Assembly (NCBI RefSeq): GCF_964204645.1 | Contig: NC_134033.1 | Coordinates: 858,631-918,630, forward strand | Source of the DNA: Tubulanus polymorphus | Lineage: Eukaryota; Nemertea; Palaeonemertea; Tubulaniformes; Tubulanidae | DNA: 60,000 nt | Reading direction: 5' to 3' | Shown: in pieces, positions 36,647 to 48,700 of the stretch | Layout: every line of letters begins with the position of its first letter | Position numbering within the stretch: position 1 is the stretch's first letter | Notes under the pieces: generated by a model | What the model was told of the DNA's origin: nothing | The model's input: only the letters and a program-made list of their open reading frames with translations | Databases searched by the model: none | Position numbers and translations under genes: made by a program

Positions 36647-39600
36647 CCGCCTGCACCTGCCACAACCATCATCATATTTAATCAAAACCGATCAAAATAT
36701 CATCGCCACAATAACGGTCGGTTGATATTTCATATTTGACATCACCGTGGCGATGGAGCAGATGTGCGCAAATATTTCATATCAAATTCTGACAAGTTTT
36801 CGTCGTAACGTTGATGAAATTGAGTTGAGCATGAGTTGAATCTGGTCCCAGAGAGAGTTTCAACTCTTAAACATCAACACTACGCGATCTTCGAGCAAAT
36901 TTTCATCCACACAATTCTTCTCGAGTTTATTGAAAGCCCCTCAGCCTTAGGGAGTTAGGAATCTGTTATATTCAAACGCGCCCAGTTCCACAGTTTTGGA
37001 ATCTCAGTTCCACAATTCTGGATCCAGTTTCACAGTTACCGTGGACCCAGTTCCACAGTAATTGGAATCAGTTCCACAATATCTGTGAACCCAGTTCCAC
37101 AATAACTGGACTCTGATCTACTGTAGTTGGACCCAAAGGACTAACTGACTACGTGACTAGTCATTCATTAGTCATTTGTAGTGAAACTCTACAATCGCGA
37201 TCGTAGTAAACGTATTGTTAAAATCGAATCCGTTTCAATAATGAAAGCGGTTATTTGTTTGAATAGTTGCCGAGCGCTCGTCAGTGAGTGTCAGCAGACG
37301 GATGGAATATTGTCATCGTCGTCGTAACTAACGACCCTGGATCTAATAAACTTAGTTACAATTGATCTCAACAAGCGTGAGAGCAGAGAGAGAGAGAGAG
37401 AGCAGAGAGAGAGAGAGAGGAGAGAGAGAGCGCGCCTCTAATCCCTGTCATTGCTTTCACTTTTTCGTGTCAATAAAGCTCTGCGCGGCCTTGCAGTTCC
37501 ACATGACCTTGCAGGTCATTAATGACGATCAATCCATCCGTTCCTATTTTCTATTAGAAAAGATGGCCGCCTCCATTAAATCACCCTATGACATCATCAA
37601 ATCGGCCTTTAATTGATTTGAATCGATCCTAATAGAAAAGATGGCTGCCTTGATGAGTCCTCCTATGACATCACAGATTGACCCAGTCATATAATATTAT
37701 TAGCAAGATTTTTCTGAAAAGATGTCTGCCTCCATAAATCCCCATATGACTTCATCAAGAACTTCAGTATCTGATGTTCGGTTACTCTAGGGTTGTATAG
37801 GGATATAGGTCACTGTGGAGACAGCCGGGACTTGGTGAAACATGTGCAGACTGATCTCATTAACACTTTCAGTGCGTCTACACCGCAGTGCGGTGTATAA
37901 ATCGGTGATGGATTTTGCTAGTACATCGCACTGCGGTATATCGATGTTATTAGTAATTACTTTTTATCTCTATTGAAAGATGGCAGCACCTGTCAAACAT
38001 AGTGAAATACTAGTAACTAACGATACACTGCGCTGCAGTGTGGACGCACTATAGTGGTATTCCTGTTATTCAACACACTAGGCTGGAATTTTTTTAAATT
38101 TTCTAATTATCTCCAGGACTATAGGGTATTGATTAGTCAGCACTGTAAGGGTTAACGCGTTAATTAGTGAGGTTTAAATTATTAGAAACGTTGACAACTC
38201 AAACATGTCCTGAGAGTTGAGAGACCTCGAGACCGGGTGGGTGGGTCGGTGTGATAGTGTTTATACAGTAGAGTGAAGGAGACTGCTGCGAGTGAGGGTT
38301 GTACAAACACCCGACACATGAACACAGACACATGATCCAATATCTACACACTCCAATCCGTGTACAATATAAACCATCATCGGACTGGTTACCTGGTGTG
38401 TTCACTCGTTTGTGTGGAACCAGTCAGTATGCTGGACTGGTTACCTGGTACGTTCGCTAATGAGGAACCAGTCTTATATTGGACTGGTTACCTGGTATGT
38501 TCGCTCACGAGGAACCAGTCTTATATTGGACTGGTTACCTGGTACGTTCGCTCATTGGTGTGGAACCAGTCTTAAATTGGACTGGTTACCTGGTCCATGC
38601 GGGTGTGTGTAGCGTGAAAATGAATGAATGAATGTGATAAGATTATGTGATAAAAAATTGTTTATTCAATCAGTGGACCACATTATCTATCTCCTCTAGT
38701 TTCTCCCTCTCTCCTTCTTTCACTCTCACTTCTCTCCCCCTCCCTACCCTCCTCTCTTTTACCCCTCATCTCCCTTTATCCCTCTCCCACCCTACCCTCC
38801 CTCCTCTCACTTCCTCGCTCTTTTCCTCTCCTCTTACTGTCTCCCTCTCACTTCTCTTACTGTCCCTCACTTCTCTTTCTCCCTCTCACTTCTCTCTCCC
38901 TCTCACTCTCTCCCTCCTCTCCCTTAATCCCTCTCCCACCCTACCCTCTCCTCCCTCTCACTTCCTCGCTCTTTTCCTCTCACTTCTCTTTCTCTCTCCC
39001 TCTCTTTTCTTGTTCCTCGTCCCTCTTTCACTCTCATTCCTCAGTTAATGTGAAGCAGTAATTTGAAGACGTTCCGCTGCTGCGTAATACAACAATTAAT
39101 GATGCAATTATATCCGATCTATAATCAATACTCTGAGACCTAAATACGTCTCAGAGATTTACGAGCTGTCTTATTACCGTTTGGGGAGGGGGCAGGCAGG
39201 GGGAGGGGGCAGGCAGGGGGAGGGGAGGGAGGTGGGCACCTAAGGGGAGGTGAGGGGGGCACACAACCATCTGATCACACTTCCATCTGTCCACGTGATC
39301 ACACCTCTGTCTGATAGCACCTCTGTTTGATCACACCTGTGATCACACGATCACACCCCCATCTGATCAAAGTTGGTATAATCTATTTTAAGACGTGTGT
39401 CTCTGTCTAATTACCCGTTCAGGTGTTTGATACTGGTTCATTAGAGATGTGTGTGTTAGTGCCTCGCCCTATACCAGAAACCAGCACAGCTACCAACAAT
39501 CATCATAGCTTCCCTTAAATACACTGTCCTCGCCCTAAACCAGAAACCAGCACAGCTTCCAACAATCATCATAGCTCCCCTCAAATACACCTGTCCTCGC

Positions 39601-39946
39601 GCTATACTAGAAACCAGCACAGCTACCAACAATCATCATAGCTTCCCTTAAATACACTGTCCTCGCCCTAAACCAGAAACCAGCACAGCTTCCAACAATC
39701 ATCATAGCTCCCCTCAAATACACCTGTCCTCGCGCTATACTAGAAACCAGCACAGCTTCCAACAATCATCATAGCTTCCCTTAAATACACTGTCCTCGCC
39801 CTATACCAGAAACCAGCACAGCTTCCAACAATCATCATAGCTTCCCTCAAATGCACTTCAAAACAATAATGATCCTTTAGGACCATTTCAGGGCCACAGT
39901 CAGGAATTCACAAAATGGAGGGCCCAAAACTTACTAGGTCTAGTTG

Positions 39947-40017
<71 letters not shown>

Positions 40018-42750
40018 TTTAAGGTGAGTGTCTTAGGTGGTTTCATGGAATTTCCCGTAAGGGAATTTGAAAATAAGGATCATTTTCGGAGTGATTCTAA
40101 AACAGAATGACAGGCGAAGAATAGGGGACCCCCCTAAATCACCCCGCGTGTTTCAATCAGGGATGGTATGTACTACGTGCCTATAGTCTTGGTATTAATG
40201 ATCAGTAATTTCAGAATCACAGAATGACTCACGATTTCACCGGTTGCTAACGATGTCAATGTAGTAATTAATGCGTTATCATTAATTAGTGAGAGCTTCG
40301 TTAATATTGTGTCGAGTTCATTCAGTAAATATTCAGTAACGTATTGAACGCACTTTAGTGACGTGTGAGACCTGGCCTCAAATGCTACAAGGAATGTTCG
40401 GTTTGTACTCAAGGTGGCGCCACCGATCTGGAAAACCTGGGAATCAGAAAAATCATTGAAAACTAAATCTGGGAATTCAGATAATGATATTGACCACATG
40501 TTTCTTAGTGATTAGTAACTGATCATAATTTTACTGAATCGTTGAAGTCATTGAGAATGAGAAGGTCGTCATTTGTAACTAATCATAATTTTACTGAATT
40601 GTTGAAGTCATTGAGAATGAGAAGGTCCTCATTTGTAACTAATCATAATTTTACTGAATTGTTGAAGTCATTGAGAATGAGAAGGTCGTCATTAGTAACT
40701 AATCATAATTTTATTGAATCGTTGAAGTTATTGAGAATGAAAAGGTCGTCATCAGTAACTAATCATAATTTTACTGAGGAATCAAACATTTTTAGCAACA
40801 GGCTATGTTTGATCACTGTTACCATGGTGATTTTCTGAAAGGTATAATAACATTGTGACATGTTTTCCCAAAGACTGCTGTCGGGGTTGGATTGGTCCGG
40901 GGTTGATCGGTCCCGGGCTGATTGGTCCCGGGCTGATCGGTCCCGGGTTGATTGGCCCAGGGTTGATTGGTCCCTCGTTGATGATTTACATTCAGTGTTC
41001 AGCTTTCTTCACGTTCAGCGCTCACAAACTGTTTAGTCTTGTTTTGGGGTCAAGGCCGAGGCGGTTATCGGATAAAGATAAAAAAATGTGAGGAACTTGA
41101 TTCAAGGGAACTGGTGATTCAAGGGAACTGGTGATTCAGGGGAACTGGTGATTCAGGGGAACTGGTGATTCAGGGGAACTGGTGATTCAGGGGAACTGGT
41201 GATTCAAAGTCACATTTGATCGGCGTCTCGTAATTAAAAAAACTAGTTTCATGGACACAATGGTTGCGGAACTATGGAACATTAACTGTGATACAGGTGA
41301 ATGATCATGAAAGTGAAGGGGAGATATGCATAGCCTTGTATGTTTGTTGTAAAACTGTTAATTAGCACCTGTCATTAGAATGTGTCATCTGCTCCTGTGT
41401 CTCCAGTGCCTTAATTAATAATCACATCATAAACAGTTTCTATATGTTACAATATACGATTAACTTCTTTAACAGGGAGAGGGTAGAGAGAGAAAGAGAG
41501 GAGAGAGTGAGGGGGAGAGAGAGAGAGAGGAGGAGAGTGAGGGGGAGAGAAGAGAGAACAGAGAGTGGTGAGAGAGAAGAGAGAGAGGGGAGAAAGAGAT
41601 GGGAGAGTATGGGGAGAGAGAGGAGGGAGGAGAGAGTAAGGGGAGAGGGAGACATGGGGAGAGGGAGGGAGGGAGAGAAGTGAGTAAGGGGGAGAGAGAA
41701 GAAAGAGAGAGGGGTGATGGAAAGAGTATGGGGAGAGAGAGGAGAGAGAGGGGTGATGGAGAGTATATGGGGGGAGAGAGAAGAGAGAGAGGGGTGATGG
41801 AGAGAGTAAGGGGGAGAGAGAAGAGAGAGAGAGGGGGTGATGGGGAGAGTATGGGGAGAGAGAGAGGAGAGATGATTATAGAGTTGAAAATAAAGATGAT
41901 GCATGTTTTTTGTAGATCAGTAGATAAACATTACAAACCGATTGAGTGTGAGTAATTATAGAGAGTCAGTGAGTGACACAACGTGAGGTCTCATTATATA
42001 TAAGTTTTACTGGTCTGTGGTTTTAGCTCTCTCCCCGTACGTGCGAGCGAGAGAATGAAGGCTAATTGTTTTTAGCGGAAACGTTGTTCCAAATATACTC
42101 AAGAATTCACACGACTGATTCATAGTCGGATTTCTCGCTCTTCTGACATGGCAATATTTTCTTGACCTCCTTGTACAGTATACACTGTACACTATACACT
42201 GTACACTGTACACTGTACACTATACACTGTACACTATACACTATACACCTGTATTGATAATGATGATTGAACATATGAAATAAAGGATTCTAAAAAGCTA
42301 CTCTGGAAAGGGTTATTGTCCGCAAAGGGTCATAGTCCTGATAGTTACTGTGGAACTGGGTAATTGTGGAACTGGTTTCAGAACTGTGGAACTGGCTGGG
42401 TACAGGACTGTAGAACTCGATCCTGAAGTGTGGAACTGGGTAAAGCACTGTGGATCTGGATCCAGAAATGTGGAACTGGATCCTGATTTGTGGAATTGGG
42501 TTCAGAACTGTGGAACCGGGTTCAGAACTGTGGAGGGTTCACAACTGTGGAAGTGTATGTTGAACTGTGGAAGTGGAAGTGGATGTAAACTGTTAGTAGA
42601 GTTTGTCTGTGTGAAGGTGTTGTTAATATCTCTAATGATTGCGGTTTGTGTTTATTGATTAAGTGAAACCGGAACAAACTCTTTCTTTCTTTCTCTCGTC
42701 TCACGCGTTAAACCAACATCAAGCTGCAGCAGCAGCACCAGCAGCACTAG

Positions 42751-42782
<32 letters not shown>

Positions 42783-45700
42783 CGCGGCGCTAGCGAACGC
42801 GCAAGACAATCATAGAAACTATTACACGTTGCTACAGGCAACGTAGGTGAACTATTAACAGGTGCAGACGACGCGGTGGACGACGACGCGCTGTTCGTTC
42901 TGATTGTGTCAAGTGATGAAATTTTAATTTTCTATTTTCTATAAATTGACACTGTTAATGAATAAAGCGAGAGAGAGTTAGAGAGGGAGAGGGGGAGAGA
43001 GAGAGGGAGAGGGAGAGAGAGTGATAGTGAGTGGGGGAGGGAGGGAGAGGGAGACCAGAGGGAGAGGGAGAGGAGAGAGAGGGAAAGGGAGAGAGGGAGA
43101 GGGAGACAGAGAGGTTTAAAACTTTAGCCAGTTCCACAGTTGTTTGGTTTTAGGGGAGACACCTGTAGAGAGTCTATGACTCCGGAGTCAAGCAGACACC
43201 TGTAGAGTCTATGACTCCGGAGTTGAGCAGACACCTGTAGAGTCTATGACTCCGGAGTCAAGCAGACACCTGCAGAGTCTATGAATCTTTTTGTAGTAAT
43301 TTCGCGGCTCATAAAAAGTCATCGCGGAACAAACGCAGGTATTCGTCGCCATAGCAACGTTATATGAGTATATTATTATCTGATGCGGAATCCACGCGTT
43401 TTTTATATCAAAAAATAAAACGGTATTTTTTATTTTCCGCGTCTTTGATTAATCCGAGAATAACGCGATGTCGGTCTGCCCGTGCGTTACCGCTGGCGAC
43501 CAACAGACGTACATCCATTGTTATTGATATGATCTGCTGCATCAATCGACGGGTTGCTGGAGTTCGGAGGATCTCACGACCGATCCCGCGACCACTCCCG
43601 GGCAAACTAACAATTATTCATTATTAATATTGTTTTCGTTAGATGAATGGTTTTTTACCTCAGGGGCAACTTTTACTGATATTCAAACAATTCACTGTGG
43701 AACTGTGGAACTCTTGTCTCCTCCTCTCTTCTCTCTTCTCCCTCCGTTCTTCTCTCTCCTCTCTTCTCTCTCCTCTCTTCTCTCTCCTCTCCTCTTTCCT
43801 TTCCCTCTCTCTCCTCTCTCTCCTCTCTCCTCTCTTCTCTTTCCTCTCTCCCTCTCCATTCCTTTATCTCTTCTTTCCCTCTCCCTGCTCTACTCTCTAA
43901 CCCACTACTTCTTGCTCCCTGTCTCTAACCCACTAACTCTCCACTCCTCTCTCCGCAATCTGGTTCTATAATTCTGATTTATTGTTGAAATCCGCGACAG
44001 ATTACAGTCTCCCTCTCTCCCTCTCTCCCTCCCTCCCTCCCTCCCTCCCTCCCTCCCTCCCTCTCTCCCTCCCTCCCTCTCTCCCTCCCTCTCTCCATCC
44101 CTCTCTCCCTCCCTCCCTCTCCCTCCTCTCTCTCCCTCCCTCTCTCTCTCCCTCCCTCTCTCCCTCTCTCCCCCTCTCTCCCTCTCTCCCTCTCTCTCTC
44201 TCTCTCTCCCTCCCTCCCTCCCTCCCTCCCTCTCTCTCCCTCCCTCCCTCTCTCTCTCCCTCCCTCTCTCCCTCCCTCTCTCCATCCCTCCCTCCCTCCC
44301 TCTCCCTCCTCTCTCTCCCTCCCTCTCTCTCTCCCTCCCTCTCTCCCTCTCTCTCCCTCTCTCCCTCTCTCCCTCTCCCTCCCTCTCTCCCTCCCTCCCT
44401 CTCTCCCTCCTTCCCTCTCCCTCCCTCCCTCCCTCCCTCCCTCTCACGCGCGCGCGCGCTATGGCTGATATCCCTCACTCTGCCTATATTATTAGCCCCC
44501 ATCACCGAGTCGGAGTGTGTTTAGAATTTTATGCTCAATTTAACGATTTGGGATTCGGAATTAACTCCTAATGTTACGCAGCAATTTCACAATAGATCAA
44601 GCAGTTTTATTGTCGCAAGCGAAGCTATCTATTTTCATTAACTCTGTAATTTGAATAGTGCCAACCAGATGATAAACATGGCATTTAGCGATTTCAACCC
44701 TAACGCACCCCTCCATAGAAATCGTCTGCCTCCACAAATCTCATTTTGGCATCATCAAATCAAAAATCAAGGAATTAACGAAATGAAACCATTCTCTTCT
44801 AAGGGACAAGAAAAAATGTCCTCTTTTGTAAACTAAATTAACCTTTCCATCTAAGATGTCTTCCTCCAAAAATCCCCCTATGACATCATACAGGAGATAG
44901 AAGATGGAAACCAGAATATCTCGAAATTGCCTGCAGTTTCAACATTTAACTTCATCTAAAGATGAATGAAAACCAACTTGAAAACTTAAGAATTGATTTC
45001 AATGAATTCATCTCATTCAGGTTACAAAAATTTCTAAACGAAAACTCAATATTTAAACAATGCTCTGAAATAGTTTTTCTGAACGTTGAATTTATGCCTG
45101 AGTTGTATCATTTCGAATAGAATTATCACTTTTAATTTGAAACATAAATCTTAGGGACGTGTTGATTAGATTATAGTTCAGTAGTGTATGTGTTAAATGT
45201 ATTTATCGGTCTGGATTCAGTTCCATGTTTGTGAGTTGAATTTGACTCCGAGTATACTTTGAACTCATTTCCACAGTTGTGAGTTGGAAACAACTCTGAA
45301 CTCAGGATCCAGTTCCACAGTTGTGAGTTAGAGTTAACTCTGAACTCAGGATCCAGTTCCCTAGTGGTATGTTAGAGTTAACTCTGAACTCAGGATCCAG
45401 CTCCACAGTTGTGAGTTGGAAACAACTCTGATATCAGGATCCAGTTCCACAGTTGTGAGTTAGAGTTAACTCTGAACTCAGGATCTAGTTTCACAGTTGT
45501 GAGTTAGAAACAACTCTGAACTCAGGATCCAGTTCCACATTTGTGAGTTAGAGTTTACTGTGAACTCAGGGTCCAGTTCCACAGTTGTATGTTAGAGTTA
45601 ACTCTGAACTCTGGATCCAGTTCCACAGTTTTGATTTAGAGTTAACTCTGAACTCAGGATTCAGTTCCACAGTTTAAGAGTAAACTCTGAATTAGAATTA

Positions 45701-48700
45701 GATCATTTTCAATGATTTAACTCTGAGTCAAATATAACTCACAGCTGTGGAACTGGATCCCGAATGAGTCACGATTTATTTAAGTTTGTAGCATTGGGTC
45801 TAACTGTAGCATTCAACAGCATGAACAATTTTTAATCTATCATTTTTAAAAAGTGTTAGTTTTAGAAACAGTTGCCGAACGCAGGTGCCGTTCAGTGCAC
45901 TCAGGTACAGTTTACTACAGTCAGGTGCAGTTCAGTTCATTCTATTATTTTTACCTGAAAGTGTCGTTTTCCGCGCGCTATAAATCCCGAGTGCGCGCCG
46001 TAACCGTGGCGATATATTCCGAGATAATGCGAAACTGAATCAACAATTTGTAATTGTCATCGGTGCACATGTGTGTTGAGTAGCGTTCTGTAAGCTGTGC
46101 GTGTGTGAGAGAGTGATGCTGCGGGCAACAATGATCAAACCAAGCCGCAAATATACGCAACCTCCATCTGTGGGGAAAATCCAGAACTATTTATCCTTAT
46201 ACTGAGTGTCCCTACTTGAGTCGGAGTTTGTGAAATACAGTAGACTCTGTCTCTTACTGCGGTAAAGTTGAGACTGGTAAAATTCTACCCCGAGTTTGTG
46301 TCAAATACTGAGTAAGAGTTTGTGAAATACAGTAGACTCTGTCTCTTACTGCGGTTAAGTTGAGACCGGTAAAATTCTACACAGTGTCAAATACTGAGTA
46401 AGAGTTTGTGAAATACAGTAGACTCTGTCTCTTACTGCGGTAAAGTTGAAACTGGTAGAATTCTACCCCGAGTTGGTGTCAAATACTGAGTAAGAGTTTG
46501 TGAAATACAGTAGACTCTGTCTCTTACTGCGGTAAAGTTGAAACTGGTAAAATTCTACCCCGAGTTGGTGTCAAATACTGAGTAAGAGTTTGTGAAATAC
46601 AGTAGACTCTGTCTCTTACTGCGGTAAAGTTGAGACCGGTAAAATTCTACCCCGAGTTGGTGTCAAATACTTTGTAATTGTTTTGGTGTCAAATATTCAA
46701 TGGTCTTTATTCATTTAAACTGAATAAGGAATCTACGTATGGAATCGGTATCTACACCTCTGTGGTGCGAGGAATCGGTATCTATACCTCTGTGGTGGGA
46801 GGAATCGGTATCTACACCTCTGTGGTGCGAGGAGGTCGGTATCTACACCTCTGTGGTGCGAGGAATCGGTATCTACACCTCTGTGGTGCGAGGAATCGGT
46901 ATCTACACCTCTGTGGTGCGAGGAGGTCGGTATCTACACCTCTGTGGTGCGAGGAATCGGTATCTACACCTCTGTGGTGCGAGGAATCGGTATCTACACC
47001 TCTGTGGTGCGAGGAATCGGTATCTACACCTCTGTGGTGCGAGGAATCGGTATCTACACCTCTGTGGTACGAGGAATCAGTATCTACACCTCTGTGGTGC
47101 GAGGAATCGGTATCTACACCTCTGTGGTGCGAGGAATCGGTATCTACACCTCTGTGGTGCGAGGAATCGGTATCTACACCTCTGTGGTGTGAGGAATCGG
47201 TATCTACACCTCCGTGGTGCGAGGAATCGGTATCTACACCTCTGTGGTGCGAGGAATCGGTATCTACACCTCTGTGGTGTGAGGAATCGGTATCTACACC
47301 TCCGTGGTGCGAGGAATCGGTATCTACACCTCTGTGGTGCGAGGAGGTCGCATCAATCTGTAGATGTTTATGTATTGTATCTACTCTAATCGTGTTATCG
47401 AACTTTAATTGAGAGGGCGACATTTCTAGTGTCTTAATGGACGATATTTGTCGACATTGATCGACATTTATACCGAGGGAATGTAAATCATTTCGTCAAT
47501 AAAATTCCGTCCGTCGTCAGCTGTTAATAGCGGGGACCGTCTCGAAATATTGAACTGTCGACTGTTAGTAGCGGGGACCATCTCAAAATATTGAACCAAC
47601 CGCGTCAGCATTTCAGATATGGCCCCCTCCTTAAAAGCAGACATCGAAATTAAAGTTTCTCAAACACTTGAATTCGAATGAACGTCTACTTTTAAACGTT
47701 CACGTTCACCGTTTGATAATTGACGTTCGCGAGAACCGATCAATAAATCAATATCGAAATCAAACGTTCGTTCGTTCGTCCCAAATTTAGCCATTTTGCG
47801 ATCGATTTAGTTTTCGCCCCGAAGGTTCAACGGCTCTACGCGGAATTCGTGTAGAATTGAAATCGTGTTTTCGCGACTCAAAAGGTGACGTGGATTTCAT
47901 GTTGAAATGCTCACGAGTTGTTGTTGGCACAATGCCAGTGAAATTGTTATTTTTGATACATTTATTTTGATACTCTCCAGTGTCGAGTAGAATAGTAGAA
48001 TAGCCACACACTATTTCACACATCACGATGAAGTTGAGTCTTTTTAATTCTTCATTTTTGCGCTTGTGAAGGGAAACATTTTCTAAGTGTTTATTTGAAT
48101 ATTAATCCAGATTAATCGAGTTTAATGATAACATTTAGAGCTAGAGTAGTTTATTCAATGTTTCGACTTTATCCTAATAGTCATCTTCAGGAACACTGTA
48201 TTCCTGAAGATGACTATTAGGATATAGTCGAAACGTTGAATAAACTACACTAGCTCAAGGAATACAGTATTCCTGAAGATGACTATTAGGATAAAGTCGA
48301 AACGTTGAATAAACTACACTAGCTCAAGGAATACATTATTCCTGAAGATGTCTATTAGGATATAGTCGAAACGTTGAATAAACTACACCAGCTCAAAAAA
48401 ATATTTTTGGATTTTAATATATAATGTGTTTGTTATTATTGGAGGGAATAATTCTATATTCTCGTCACAATTCGGACTCATAGCGTTTTATCAATTGTTG
48501 TTTATTTCACCGCGGATTTCTCGTGTCTCAAATGATGCGCATAGCACCGGTTGTTTTAATTGGAGAATGCCAGCGTTCTAATATTTCCTCCAGCGCGCGT
48601 GTGCGTGCGTGAAGTGATAGAGATTTCACCTCCGGGCGAGATTTCATTGCCCACTTGAGATTCTCGTGCGTCTCTCCGTATGGTCGTCACCGGTGGTGCT

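Noticed and set aside
48146-48400. Canonical hammerhead ribozyme annotation
   Set aside because: The core has an extra base before stem II and no identifiable stem III/cleavage site, so I kept it only as a structural repeat to test.
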